Assembly: GCF_016481275.1 (NCBI RefSeq)
Contig: NZ_JAEMNW010000005.1
Span: 248,001-312,000 of the forward strand
Direction: 5' to 3'
From: Antrihabitans auranticaus
GTDB taxonomy: Bacteria > Actinomycetota > Actinomycetes > Mycobacteriales > Mycobacteriaceae
Length of the DNA stretch: 64,000 bases
Below the pieces are notes generated by a model. It searched no databases, was not told the origin of the DNA, and saw only the letters and a program-made list of their open reading frames with translations. Positions 37,948 through 50,200 of this stretch are shown in pieces (within the stretch, counting starts at the first letter, position 1; every line of letters starts with the position of its first letter). The position numbers and the translations under genes are program-made.

Positions 37948-38813
37948 TGGCGATCCCGATGAAGCCGGAGTCAGAAGAACAGGTCTATGCCGGTCAGGAC
38001 CTGCGACTGCCCGCAGTCGATCACACGAACCACGAAGGGTCGCTTGCGGCACTCGTTCGAGACAGCACGATTCAGGCCGAACGGGTGCTCCGGCTGTGGC
38101 TCAACGATTCCGCAACCACCATTCAGGCGATCCTGTACCCCGCCCTGACACTGCTTATGTTGTGGATCACCCTGGGCAACTCCATTACCGGCGCGACCGG
38201 AATGCCCAGCGTCTACGGGACCGTGCCGATGATCACGCTCATCGCGGCGATGTCCGGCTCGATCGTCAGCGCACTCGGCCTCAACCAGGAAATCCGCTCG
38301 GGCTTGGTCGGGCGCTTCTGGACGATGCCGATCAACAGGGCCGCAGGGTTGATCGGCCGCATGTTCGCCGAGGCGATCCGCATCACAATCACCACCGGCG
38401 CGATCATCCTCGTCGGTTTGGCTATCGACTTCCGTTTCGAGCAGGGAGCGATGGCCGCGATCGCGCTTTTCGGGCTGCCGGTGATCTTCGGGATGGGCTT
38501 CGCGGTTGCCGTGACCGCACTGGCGACGATTTCCGACGGAGCCGTTCTGGTCAGCCTCGTAGGCCTGGTCACGAGCCTGCTGATGTTCTTCAACACCGGC
38601 TTCGTGCCGATTTTCGCCTACCCGTCGTGGCTGCAGGACGTGGTCGCAAACCAGCCGATGTCGTGTGCGATCGACGCGATGCGCGGGCTGTCCCTGGGCG
38701 GTCCAGTTGCTGAGCCCCTGCTCAAAACTGTCGCGTGGTCATTCGGAATGGTTGCCGCTTTCATATACCCTGCAGTACGGGGCTATCGACGGGCCGCGGA
38801 AAATTCCGGCTGA
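37947..38813 (+). CDS. DrrC-type ABC-2 exporter permease
   Basis: A 288-residue partner permease: a soluble N-terminal stretch of about 50 residues, then six hydrophobic segments (ILYPALTLLMLWITLG and onward) and the ABC-2 motif SLLMFFNTGFVPIFAYPSWL. It is homologous to the preceding permease, as DrrB/DrrC and the PDIM exporter pair of mycobacteria are. A GTG one codon earlier (37944) is an alternative start. Expected cargo: an envelope lipid, lipopeptide or antibiotic-like compound. Confidence 0.9.
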   Translation: MAIPMKPESEEQVYAGQDLRLPAVDHTNHEGSLAALVRDSTIQAERVLRLWLNDSATTIQAILYPALTLLMLWITLGNSITGATGMPSVYGTVPMITLIAAMSGSIVSALGLNQEIRSGLVGRFWTMPINRAAGLIGRMFAEAIRITITTGAIILVGLAIDFRFEQGAMAAIALFGLPVIFGMGFAVAVTALATISDGAVLVSLVGLVTSLLMFFNTGFVPIFAYPSWLQDVVANQPMSCAIDAMRGLSLGGPVAEPLLKTVAWSFGMVAAFIYPAVRGYRRAAENSG

Positions 38814-38925
38814 TTGAGCCCCGCACGGTGTGGGTAGTCTCGCCGACGCGGCGAATTGCTCACCCGACTCGAGCGGCACCGAAAGCCGCGCCAGTCGATT
38901 GCGACCGGAACGTTATGGTATCGTT

Positions 38926-38954
38926 TTGGCCACTTTTCGCAACACTGGTACCGT
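38926..38954 (+). promoter_or_regulatory. Promoter candidate for the secreted lipase gene
   Basis: TTGGCC (38926-38931), 17-bp spacer, TACCGT (38949-38954). The element has the same -35 and spacing as the rpsH promoter in this window. It lies 85 nt upstream of the lipase ATG. The gap 38814-39039 shows nothing else I can name. Confidence 0.45.
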
Positions 38955-39039
38955 GGGACCCATGGGCCACACATTTCGGCGGCCATACGCTGGGCGTCGC
39001 GAGTAATTCAGGGCACGCGACCTGGCGAGGAGGGCAAGG

Positions 39040-39972
39040 ATGAGGACAGCTCGTGTGACAGCGGCGGCCGGCATGGCCGCCATTCTCATGTTGGGCGCTG
39101 GATCCCAGGCAGCAAACGCGGACGACTCGGACGAGCCCGTACCCGGGTACAACCTCATGGGACCGCCCCCGCCGGGCGTCAACGACTGGAACTGCAAGCC
39201 GAGCGCCGCACATCCACGGCCTGTGGTTCTGGTGCACGGCACCGGCTCCAGCATGCAGTCGGCCTTCTCGCTGCTCGGGCCGCAACTCGCGGAAGCCGGA
39301 TACTGCGCGTTCGCGCCCAACTACGGCGGACTACCACCGTGGTGGGACGCGGCGCAGGTCGTGTGGGGCGTGGCAGACATCCGCGAATCGGCCGCGCAGT
39401 TGGCCACATTCGTCGACGCAGTTCTCGCGCACACGGGCGCAAGCCAGGTCGATATCGTCGGCCACTCCCAGGGCGGCACGATGTCGCGGCAGTACCTGAA
39501 GTTCAACGGCGGTGCCGATGCCGGCGACCCGGCACGGAACAAGGTCCGGTCTCTCATTGCGCTGGGACCGACCAACCACGGGACCACGTTCAACGGCATG
39601 CAGCAGCTCTTCCGGTTCTTCATCCAGATGGGCATGCCTGCCGACCTCACCTCCCGCGTCGTGTTCGGCATCGCGGGCCGGCAGCAGCTGGTCGGTTCGA
39701 AGCTGATCAGCGATCTCAACTCGACCGGTGAAACCTTGCCCGGCGTCGACTACACCGTGATCGCAACGAAGTTCGACGAGGTCGTCACTCCGCCGCAGAA
39801 CGCGTTCCTGTCGCCCGACGGACCCGGCGAGGTCCACAACGTCTGGGTGCAGGACGGCTGCGAGACCAACCGGGTCCCGCACGAGAACCTCCTGGGTGAC
39901 GATCGGTCCCGTTACCTCGTCATGGTGTCGCTGGACCCGGCCTACGCGGACGCGCATCCCGCACCCTGCTAG
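39040..39972 (+). CDS. Secreted lipase/esterase (alpha/beta hydrolase)
   Basis: A 310-residue exported protein with a signal peptide (MRTARVTAAAGMAAILMLGA, cleavage near residue 27 at ANA-DD). VVLVHGTGSSMQSAFSLLGP carries the oxyanion-hole motif, VDIVGHSQGGTMSRQYL the nucleophile Ser143, and the C-terminal part VPHENLLGD may contain the catalytic His. Three or four cysteines suggest disulfides. The layout matches bacterial lipase class 2 / EstA. It probably hydrolyses extracellular or cell-wall lipid esters. A strong terminator follows. Confidence 0.87.
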   Translation: MRTARVTAAAGMAAILMLGAGSQAANADDSDEPVPGYNLMGPPPPGVNDWNCKPSAAHPRPVVLVHGTGSSMQSAFSLLGPQLAEAGYCAFAPNYGGLPPWWDAAQVVWGVADIRESAAQLATFVDAVLAHTGASQVDIVGHSQGGTMSRQYLKFNGGADAGDPARNKVRSLIALGPTNHGTTFNGMQQLFRFFIQMGMPADLTSRVVFGIAGRQQLVGSKLISDLNSTGETLPGVDYTVIATKFDEVVTPPQNAFLSPDGPGEVHNVWVQDGCETNRVPHENLLGDDRSRYLVMVSLDPAYADAHPAPC

Positions 39973-39975
39973 ACC

Positions 39976-40018
39976 AAACCCGCTCGAACAAACCCGGCTC
40001 GAACAAACCCGCTGGCTA
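39976..40018. repeat. Short tandem repeat after the lipase stop
   Basis: Units AAACCCGCTCGAAC (39976-39989), AAACCCGGCTCGAAC (39990-40004) and a partial AAACCCGCT (40005-40013), flanked on both sides by GCTAGAC; the left flank contains the lipase TAG. It looks like slippage duplication of the gene end. Confidence 0.7.
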
Positions 40019-40022
40019 GACG

Positions 40023-40061
40023 AAAAAAAACTCCGGAGCACCAGGTGCTCCGGAGTTTTTT
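40023..40061. terminator. Bidirectional rho-independent terminator
   Basis: Perfect stem ACTCCGGAGCACC/GGTGCTCCGGAGT with an A-run on one side and TTTTTT on the other. It separates the converging lipase (plus) and mycolyltransferase-like (minus) genes and is the clearest intrinsic terminator in the window. Confidence 0.93.
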
Positions 40062-40072
40062 GTCGCTATCGG

Positions 40073-41128
40073 CTAGATGCCGAGGCCACCGGCGAGTACC
40101 GGCCACGACGCCTTGAAGTCGTCCTGCCAGTAGCCCCACGAGTGGGTGCCGGCCGGGCGGAAGTTGTACGTCGCGGGGATCCCCAGCTGGTTCAGGCGGT
40201 TCTGCAGGTTGCGCGTGCAGAAGTTCGTACCTGCCTCGATCACGCCACCGATGACGATCTGGTTCGCCAGACCCGTCGGGCCGGGCAGCGCGTACGGGTT
40301 GTCCAGCACGTCGTACTGGCCGGGCAGACCGTTGCCGGTCGAGATGTAGAGAGCCAGACCACGCAGCTTGTCGGCGTGCACGTAGGGATCGTTCTCGACC
40401 CACGCCGGGTCGTTGGGCGCGCCGTACATGTTCTCCACGTCACCGCCACCCCAGGTCTCGACGGTCAGCGTGATGAACTGCTGCCCGATCGGGTCGCTGG
40501 TCTGCGCGCAACCGCTGTATGACGCGACGGCTTTGTAGAGGCCCTGGGCCGACTCTGCGAGCTGCAGTACGGAGGTGCCCGACGACGAAAGTCCGGCAAT
40601 CGCGTTCACGCCGTTGGTGCCGAGTCCGGCATCGATGATGGGCGGCAGTTCCTGCGTCAGGAAGGTCTTCCATTTGTTGAGTCCCAGAACCGGGTCTGCC
40701 CGCTTCCAGTCCGTGTAGTAACTCCACGGTCCACCGACCGGCGAAACGACGTTGACCGGCTTGTCGGACAGGAACTGCAATGCGTCGGTCTTCAGCCGCC
40801 ACTGTGCGTTGTCGACGCCACCGCCCGCACCGTTGAGCAGGTACAGGGTCGGCTGCGGAACACTCGTGTTCGCCGGGCGCTGGACCTGAACCGGGATCGG
40901 TCGCATCATCGATGCCGAGTAGACGTAGATGACAAGGGTGCGGTCGTTGACGATCTCGACCGAATCGACGTATGAACCGTTCGGCGAAGTTGCGTTCTGC
41001 AGCAGCGCACCCGACGAGATGATCGGATCGGCGGCCGCAGTTCCCGACCCAGCAACTGCAACGACGAGGGCCACGCTCAGAGCGACGAAACCTCGCAGCA
41101 GGGTCGGCATTCGGGACGATCGGCGCAT
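40073..41128 (-). CDS. Secreted esterase of the antigen 85 / mycolyltransferase family
   Basis: A 351-residue exported protein with a signal peptide (cleavage near residue 33, TAAA-DP). The fold is the alpha/beta hydrolase of the Ag85 group: PTLYLLNGAGGGVDNAQW, the nucleophile elbow IAGLSSSGTSVL (Ser180) and the C-terminal GTHSWGYWQDDF that supplies the catalytic His. Family members move mycolic acids onto trehalose or arabinogalactan; Ag85 proper has GLSMA at the Ser, so substrate use may differ. Its presence points to a mycolic-acid-bearing envelope. Start ATG with TGGAGC upstream. Confidence 0.85.
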   Translation of the reverse strand: MRRSSRMPTLLRGFVALSVALVVAVAGSGTAAADPIISSGALLQNATSPNGSYVDSVEIVNDRTLVIYVYSASMMRPIPVQVQRPANTSVPQPTLYLLNGAGGGVDNAQWRLKTDALQFLSDKPVNVVSPVGGPWSYYTDWKRADPVLGLNKWKTFLTQELPPIIDAGLGTNGVNAIAGLSSSGTSVLQLAESAQGLYKAVASYSGCAQTSDPIGQQFITLTVETWGGGDVENMYGAPNDPAWVENDPYVHADKLRGLALYISTGNGLPGQYDVLDNPYALPGPTGLANQIVIGGVIEAGTNFCTRNLQNRLNQLGIPATYNFRPAGTHSWGYWQDDFKASWPVLAGGLGI

Positions 41129-41263
41129 AAGTGCTCCATATCTAGTTCTAGACGATTCGATGCACGGATACCGCTGCGCATCCTATCTTCCGGGCGGCGA
41201 GCCGGCCCGGCACCGCAACACGGGGTGATCAGAAAGTGACCCCGCATCATGATCGACAGCAAG

Positions 41264-44200
41264 TTACCTGACGTTACCCTCCGCGGCCAAGATCGGTCCG
41301 ATCAGGGACAGGGCGTCCGGGCCCAGCAGTTCGCTGTGCCGAGCGGGGACAGGATGGTTGACGACCGCGCCGCTCACATATGGCTGCCAGGTCAGCGCAG
41401 CGTCCTCCGCGCTCGGATGCTCGACCTCCGCACTGACGAAAACCAGGTCACCGGCGAAGGTCTCCGGCCGGTAGGTCGTCGACAACCGCGCGGACCGCAC
41501 CGCCGTCGCGAACAACCGCTGGACCTGGCCGATCGTCACCGACGCGTCCGCGCCGAGCGAGTCGAGCAGTCGGCGCGCTTGATCGTCGGTCAGTTCGGTC
41601 AGCGTGGCGGCGCTCGCCTCGGTGATGCCCGCCGCGAGCAGGGTGTCCGCCAGTTCGCTGCTGAAGACGTCGAGGTCGATGGCGTGGACGCTGTCGAGCA
41701 TGACGAGCGACGAAACCTCGGCGCCGAGCGCCTGCAGTCGCACAGCCATGGCGTGAGCAATGACACCACCGAGCGACCAGCCGAGCAGCCGGTACGGACC
41801 ACTCGGCCGGACCGCGCGAATCTCGTCCACATAGCGCTCGGCAATCGCGTCGATCGATTCGGGCGACCACTCTGCGTCGACCAGCGCCGGTGACTGGACG
41901 CCGTAGACGGCGAGGCCGTCGGGAACGAACTGCGCAATCGACGTGTACATCCAGGCCAAGCCCATCAGCGGATGAATACAGAACACCGCGTCGTCCGCGT
42001 CCGGAGTACGGATCGGCAGCACGACGCCGAGGCCTCCCGCCGCCGCAGCCGGGCTCGGTGCGGTCAGCTGCTGCGCGACATCGGCGACGGTGCGATACGC
42101 GAACAGCCACTGCAGTTGGAACTCCGCGGGTCGACCGTCCGGCAGGGTCAGGTCGCGCAGCCGGGCCGCAACTCGCGCAGCCGACAGCGAGTTTCCGCCG
42201 AGCGCGAAGAAATCGTCGTCGAGTCCGATCCGCTCGATGTCCAGGACATCCGCGATGACTGCCGCAACGGCCTGTTCGACGTCGGTTTCCGGCTCCCGGA
42301 AAGGCCGGTCGCTGACGAACTCCGGCGCGGGCAGGCCCTTTCGGTCCAGCTTGCCGTTCGGCGTCAACGGCAGTTCGTCGAGCGTGACGATCGCGTCGGG
42401 GACCATATAGCCGGTGAGGAACTCGCCGACCGCGGTCCGGACTTCGGCCGGATCGACACTCGCGCCGGACTGCGGAACCACATAGCCGACGAGCCGATCC
42501 TCCACACCCGCATCGGAGCGCACGACTGCGACCGCATGCGCCACACCGGCGCACCCAGCGAGGGCAGCCTCGATCTCACCGAGTTCGATGCGGAACCCGC
42601 GCAGCTGCACCTGCAGGTCACTGCGGCCCGCGTACTCGAGCTGGCCGTCTGCGTTCCAGCGTGCGAGATCGCCTGTGCGATACATCCGGTCGCCGCCGCC
42701 GAACGGGTTCGCGACGAACCGAACAGCCGCGAGGTCCGGGCGGCCGAGATACCCCCGCGACAGTTGCCGACCGGTCACGTAGACCTCGCCGGGCACGCCG
42801 ACCGGCACCGGGCGCAGCCGCGAATCGAGCACGTACACACTCAACCCGGGCAGCCCGCGGCCGATGATGCTCGCCGCGTCGTTCGCCAGCTCGGCGTTCA
42901 GACCGAGGAAGGAGACGTGGACCGTCGTCTCGGTGATGCCGTACATGTTGACCAGGCGCGGTGTTGCCGGTCTGCGCTCGTACCAGTCACGCAACCGCCG
43001 CAGATCCAGTGCCTCGCCGCCGAAAACGACGTGTCGCAAAGCCAATTCGGCTTGCTGGCTACGCGCCCGGTCTGCTTCGGCCAGCTGGTAGAACGCCGCG
43101 GGCGTCTGGTTGAGGAACGTCACCTGTTCGCGGACGAGGAGTTCCAGGAAGTCCTGCGGTGTCCGCGTCGTGAAGTAGTCGACGATCACGAGCCTGCCGC
43201 CGTAGGCAAGCGCGCCCCAGAGCTCCCACACCGAGAAGTCGAAGGCATAGCTGTGAAAGAGCGTCCATACGTCGGAGTCGTCGAAGCCGAACAGTGGCTG
43301 GCTGTTTCGAAGCAGTTCGACGACGTTGCGATGGGTGACGCCGACGCCCTTCGGCCGACCCGTCGAACCCGACGTGTAGATGATGTAGGCGAGGTTGTCC
43401 GGACGCAGCGGCGCGGTCCGGTCCGAGTCGGCCACCGGCTCGCCCGACGCGGTGTCGCTGTCGTCATCGATTCGGAGCACCGGCAATGTCGTGGCAGGGA
43501 AGTCGCCGAGATCGTCAGAGGTCGACACCACGCACACGGGCGCCGAGTCCGCGAGAATGAATTCCAGTCGGCTTGCGGGATGGGTGATGTCGAGTGGAAC
43601 GTATGCCGCGCCAGCCTGCAGGACGCCGAGCACGCCGACGACGAGGTCGGCAGATCTGCCGAGCGCAAGGGCAACCCGGTCATCCGGCCCGACACCGGCG
43701 CGAATCAGTCTGCGCGCCAGCCTGTTCGCACGCTCGCTCAGTTCGCCGTAGCTGATCCGATCGGCACCGTCCACCAGCGCGACCGCGCCGGGGCTTGCCG
43801 AAACCCACGATCGGAAAAGGTCGAGCAACGTCGCTTCGGTCTGCTCGCTGCCCGGGTTCTGCCACTCCTGTAGCAGTAACGTCCGTTCCGCGGATTCGAC
43901 GACGTCGATATCACCGACCGGCGCCTCGGGCCGGGCAATCATCTGCGCCAACACGTTTCGATACCGGCGTGCCAACAGCTCGATCGCCTGCCCGTCGAAA
44001 AGCTCGGTCAGGTAGGTCATGCGCAGCTTGAGTGTGGAGTCGAGCTGAGCAATCACCGTTACCGGGTAATGCGTCGCATCCGCGGATTCGACACTGGCGA
44101 GACTCATTCCGTCGATCGAGCTCGCGCCTGCAGCAATTCCCTCGGCGTCGATCGGGTAGGACTCGAACACGAAGAGAGTGTCGAACTGTGCACCCGCACC

Positions 44201-47200
44201 GGCGACTGCGTTGATGTCTGCCAGCCGGACCAAGTGGTGCCCGAGCAGCGAGGCCTGGCTCGCCTGCAACTCTTCGAGCACGGTCGCGACGGAATCGGCT
44301 GCGCTACAACGTACCCGAACGGGCAGCGTGTTGATGAAGAGTCCAACCATGTCTTCGACGCCCGGCAGTTCCGGTGGGCGGCCGGACACTGTGGTGCCGA
44401 AGACGACGTCTTCGTCGCCGGTCAGCTTGCCGAGGAGCACACCCCACGCAGCCTGGACGACGTTGTTGACCGTCACCCCGGTCTGCGCGGCGAAGCGCGA
44501 CAGCTCCGCGGTCTCGGCCTCGTCGAGTCCGAACCTGTATTCACCGGAGATCGAGGTGATCTGCCGGGCACGGTCGGCGGGCGCCAGCAATGTCGGCTCG
44601 TCCACGCCCGCAAGGGCTTTGCGCCACGCGGCCATCGACTCGTCGGCGTCCTGACGCGACACCCACTCGAGGAAGTTCCGGTACGAACGCGGCGCGGGCA
44701 ATACCGACGCGTCGCCGCGCGTTGCGTAGAGCACCAACAGGTCCTTCATCAGCAACGGCATCGACCAGCCGTCCAGTAGGACGTGATGGTTCGTGATGAT
44801 CAGCCGGAACCGGCCGGGGGCAAGCGTCACGAATCGGAAGCGCAGCAGCGGCGGGGCGGTGAGGTCGAAACGCCGCGACCGCTCCGTCTCCGCAAGCCGT
44901 TGCACGGCCGCATCCGAATCCGACGAACTGGTCAGATCCGTTTCCGCCCAGTCGATGTCGACGTGGTCGAGTACGACCTGAACCGGCTCACCTGCATAGT
45001 TGGTCAGGAACGCGGTCCGCAGGTTCGGGTAGCGATCGAGCACGGCCTGTGCTGCCGCGCGCAGCCGCAACGTGTCGACAGTGCCGTCGAGTCCGACCGT
45101 AACCTGCGCGGTGTAGACGTCCACCGACGTCGCCGCGAGCATGGCGTGGAAGTACATGCCGGCCTGCAGCGGAGACAGCGGCCAGACGTCCGTCATGGCG
45201 GGGTAGTGCGCCTCCCATGCGTCGACGTCGCGCTGAGTCGAGGACACGAGCGGAAGATCCGACGGTGTCAGACCACCGGCACCCGGCTGTGCAACGTGGT
45301 CGACCAACGCGCGCAATGCCGCGATCCAGTGCTCCGCCAGTTCGTTGACGTCGGCACGTTCGAGCAGGGTCGTCGGGAAGCCGAAGTTCGCGCTCAATTG
45401 GCCGCCGACCACGATCGCATTGATGTCGAGTGCCGTCATCGCGGGCATGTCGGGGTCAGGCGTGCCGCTGAGGTCGCCCAGGTCACCTGCCGGGATCCAC
45501 CCGATGTCGGCGAAGCCCGCCGGCACGTCGTCGGCAGAAATTCGGCCGAGGTAGTTGAATGTGATCTGCCCACCTGCCATTGCACCGAGTTCGGTTGCGG
45601 TGTCGGGGTTCAGATAACGCAGCAACCCGTAGCCGACGCCACGCTCGGGCACTGCTGCCAACTGCTCCTTGACCGCCTTCACTGCCGCACCGGCGGCGGG
45701 CCCCGACGCAAAGGCGTCGTCTAGGTCGATCCCCGCGAGGTCGAGCCGGACCGGGAAGATGCTCGTGAACCAGCCGACGGTCCGCGCGAGGTCAGCGCCT
45801 GGAACCAGACCCTCTTCCCTGCCGTGCCCTTCGAGACTGAGCAGCGTCGACGACTCGGCTATCCCCCGATCGCGGCGCCAGCGCGAAACCGCAAGTGCGA
45901 GTGCGGCAAGCAGACCGTCGTTGACGCCGCCGTGGAACAACTTCGGCACCGTCGTGAGCAACTGCTCTGTGACGTCCGCGGGGATGCTGACCGCGATCTT
46001 CTCGACCGCTATCGCGAGATCGATTGCGGGATCGAACGGCCGGTCACCCAGTGCCGGGTCGGCGCCCGCGAGCGTGGCTCGCCAGAACGGCAGTTGCGCA
46101 ACGAGATCGGGTGCGACCGCGCGCTCCACGAGGGCGTGGGCCCAGCGGCGCATCGAGGTGCCGACCGCCGGAAGCGCGACGTTCTGCCCGTGCGAAAGCT
46201 GCCCCCACGCGGCAATGAAGTCGGGTATCAGGATCCGCCACGAGACCCCGTCGACCACCAAGTGGTGGGCAACGACGACAAGCCGGCCGGACCGCGTCGG
46301 AGACCCGACGGGATCGAGCCAGACGAACTGCAGCACAACACCGTTTGCAGGATCGAGCCGCCCGAGGGCGGCATCCTGCGCGCTGACAGCAAGGGCGGCG
46401 ACGGCGGCAGTGTCCAGGGCTGCGTCGAACTCGAGACGGGTGACCAACGCGTCGACGTCGACACTGCCGGCCGGCTCGGTCACAAGCAACCAATCGTCCT
46501 CGACGCGTGTGAGTTTCGCTCGCAGCACGTCGTGGCGGTCGATTACGGCGGCGACGGTCTGTACCAGCAGGGAGCGCTCGATGCCGATCGGCAATTCCAG
46601 CGCGACCGACTGATTGTAGCGGTCGAACCCGCCGCCGCGACCGACCATGAACGAGACGATCGGCGGCAGCGGCATCGGCCCTACGCCGCCACCTTCGAGC
46701 TCGACCAATTCCACAGGTGCAGCGCCGGATTCGGCGTGCAGCTGTGCGGCCTCGGCGAGCCCGGCAACAGTCTTGCGTTCGAAGACGTCCCGGGGCGTGA
46801 ACACGACGCCGCGCGACTTCGCCCGCGACACAAGCTGAATCGACACGATGCTGTCGCCACCGAGTGCGAAGAACGAGTCGTCGGCCCCTACCGTCTCCAG
46901 GCCGAGAACCTCGGCGAACACGCTTGCAATCGACTTTTCCAGCTCGGTTTCCGGTGCCCGGGATGCCAGCGAACCCACGAAGCTGGGCGCGGGCAGGGCA
47001 CGTCGATCCAGCTTGCCGTTTGCGGTCAGCGGCAGTTCGGCGAGCACGACCAATACGTCCGGAACCATGTAGTCGGTCAGGAAGCCGGACACGAAGTCCG
47101 ACACCGCAGTGGTGTCGACGGCGCCCCCGGAACGTGGCACGACGTAGCCGACCAACCGCTCGCCGGTGCGCTCGTCGCTACGGACGATCGCAACGGCATC

Positions 47201-50200
47201 CGCGACCGACTCGTGCCGCAGCAACGCCGCCTCGATTTCGCCCAGTTCGATTCGGAAGCCGCGCAATTGCACCTGGGAGTCGCTGCGGCCGGCGTATTCG
47301 AGCTGACCGTCGGAGTTCCAGCGGCCGATGTCGCCGGTGCGGTACATCAGCGCGCCCGGTGCGCCATACGGGTCGGCGACGAACCGGCCCGCCGACAGCC
47401 CAGGACGACGCAGATAGCCGCGCGCCAACTGACCGCCGACCACGTACATCTCCCCCGCGACGCCGATCGGAACCGGATGCAACCGCTGATCGAGCACGTA
47501 CACGCCCAGACCCGGAATTGCACGGCCGATGACGCTCGCGGCACCGCTTGCCGCCGCCGCGGAATCCAGCGCCGAATGGCTGACATGGACGGTGGTTTCG
47601 GTGATGCCGTACATGTTGACCAGCTGCGGGGTGTCGTCCGCGTGCCGTTCGTACCAGCTCTGCAGACGCCGAAGTTCGAGCGCTTCACCACCGAATACGA
47701 CGTACCGCAGTGCGAGTTCCCCGGCGGTCTCCGGTTCGTCGGTCAGGGCGACGCGATCTGCCTCGGCGAGCTGATAGAACGCCGACGGTGTCTGGTTGAG
47801 TACGGTTACCCGTTCTCGCACAAGCAGTTCCCGGAACTCATCGGGCGACCGCGTCGTGAAGTAATCGACGACGACCAGTGCGCCGCCGTGCAGCAGCGGA
47901 CCCCACAGCTCCCACACCGAGAAATCGAAGGCGTAGGAGTGGAACAGCGTCCAGACGTCCGATTCGCCGAAGCCGAACTTGCTCTCGGTATGCGCGAACA
48001 GGCGCACCACGTTTCGGTGCGGGATCAGCACCCCCTTGGGGCGACCGGTCGAGCCCGAGGTGTAGATCACGTACGCAGCGTTTTCGGGCCGCAGCTTGCC
48101 GTTGCGATCGGCATCTGTGACGGGTGCATCGTCGAACGTCTCGGTGTCGCCGACATCGACCACCGGCAGCTCCGCACCCAGACCCGCAGCAGCATCGCCC
48201 TGGGTCATCAGGCAGACCGGTCGGGCGTCGGAGAGCATGAACTCCAGCCGTTCCCGCGGATAGGTCACGTCGATCGGCAGGTAGGCGCCGCCCGCCTTCA
48301 ACACTGCGAGCAGTGCCACGACCAACTCGACCGATCGCGGCAACGCGACGGCGACCAGCGCCTCGGGACCGACGCCCTGCGCAATCAGCTTGCGCGCCAG
48401 CCGGTTCGCGCGCGCATCGAGCTCACCGTAGTTGATCCGGAGCTCGCCGTGCACGAGTGCATCCGACGTAGCGGATCGCCTGACCCGCTCGTCGAACAGT
48501 TGCACCAGAGTCGCGTCGGCAGCGGTGAGCACCGGATCGTTCCATTCGAACAGCACCTGCGCGCGGTCCGCGTCGCCGAGCAACGCGATGTCGCCGGTCG
48601 GCACGGCCGCGTCGCGCACGGCCGCGGCAAGGATCGCCTGGAATCTGTCCACGAATTCGGCGACCGTCGATTCGTCGAACAGTTCGGTCGCATAGGTGAC
48701 CACGCCGAGCAGACCGGCCGGCGCACCGTCTTCGGATGTGTTCTCCGACAACGTGAACTGCAGATCGAACTTGGCCAGATCGATGTCGAATTCGACGCTC
48801 GACACCGTCAGCCCCGGCAGTTCGAGTGCGGCGCGCGCCATGTTCTGGAACGTGAGCATGACCTGGAACAAGGGGTGCCGCGCTTGCGAGCGTTCGGGAT
48901 CGAGGATCTCGACGAGGCGCTCGAAAGGCAGGTCGGCGTTGCCGAACGCACCGATGTCGGTTGCCCGTGCGCGCGTGAGCAATTCGGCGAACGACTCATG
49001 CGGATTGACGTCGGTGCGCAACACGAGTGTGTTGACGAACATCCCGATCAGGCTGTCCAACTGTTCTTCGCCACGCCCGGCGACGGGTGTTCCGATCGCA
49101 ACGTCGGTGGTGTTCGCGGTCCGGGCGAGCAGCACCGCGAGCGCGGCGTGCACAGCCATGAACAGCGTCGAATTGTGTTCGCGGGCAAGCTCGGCAAGCC
49201 CGCCGTGGACCTCCGCTGCGACGGTGAACGAGAAGTTGCCACCGCGATTTCCTGCGATCTGCGGGCGTGGCCGGTCGGTGGGCAGTTCCAGTTCCTGCGG
49301 GAGGCCGGACAGCGTCGTGCGCCAGTAGTCGATCTGCTTCGCGATCAGGGAATTCGCGTCCTGCTCGGAACCGAGTGCTTCGCGTTGCCAGAGTGCGAAA
49401 TCGGCGTACTGCACGGCAAGCGGCGGCCAGTTCGGCTCCGCGCCGTGGCGCTGCGCCTCGTAGGCGACGACCAGGTCCCTGGTCAGCGGGCCCATCGAGA
49501 AGCCGTCACCGCTGATGTGGTGGACCACCACGGTGAGCACATGCTCGTGCGGCGACACCTCGAACAACCGGACGCGAACCGGGATCTCCGACGTGACGTC
49601 GAAGCCACGGAAAGCGAAGTCGCTCACCGCAGCTACAACGGCGTCGGCCGGCACGACGACGGGTGTCAGGTCGGGAACCACGTCCGCGCCCGTACGGATC
49701 TGCTGATACGGCTTGCCGTCTTGCTCGGGGAACACGGTGCGCAGGGATTCGTGCCGCCAGATCACGTCGCCGACGGCAGCTTGCAGTGCAGCGACGTTCA
49801 GGTCACCGGTCAGCCGGATCGCAACCGGCAGGTTGTTGACTGCCGAGTCGGGGTCGAGGCGGTTGAGGAACCACATGCGCTGCTGTGCCAACGACAGTGG
49901 GATCTGCGCGGGCCGGACACGCGGCGCCAGCAACGTCCCGGGTCCGGCATCGGAATGCGCCTCGACGCGTGCGGCGAGTGTCTGCACGGTCGATGCTTCG
50001 AACAGCGTGCGTACGGGGATGCGGGTACCGAGCGCCGCCCCCAGTCGCGCTACCGCCTGCGTCGCGACGAGCGAGTTTCCGCCCAGTGCGAAGAAGTCGT
50101 CGTCGAGACCGACCCGCGCCCCGCCGAGCAGATCTGCGAAGACTCCGGCAACGATCTCTTCGACAGGCGTTGTCGGAGCACGGAATTCGCGCTGCTCGAA

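Noticed and set aside
41129-41263. Terminator after NRPS-A
   Set aside because: The 135-nt gap has GC-rich short repeats (near 41200) but no stem followed by a T-run on the minus strand.
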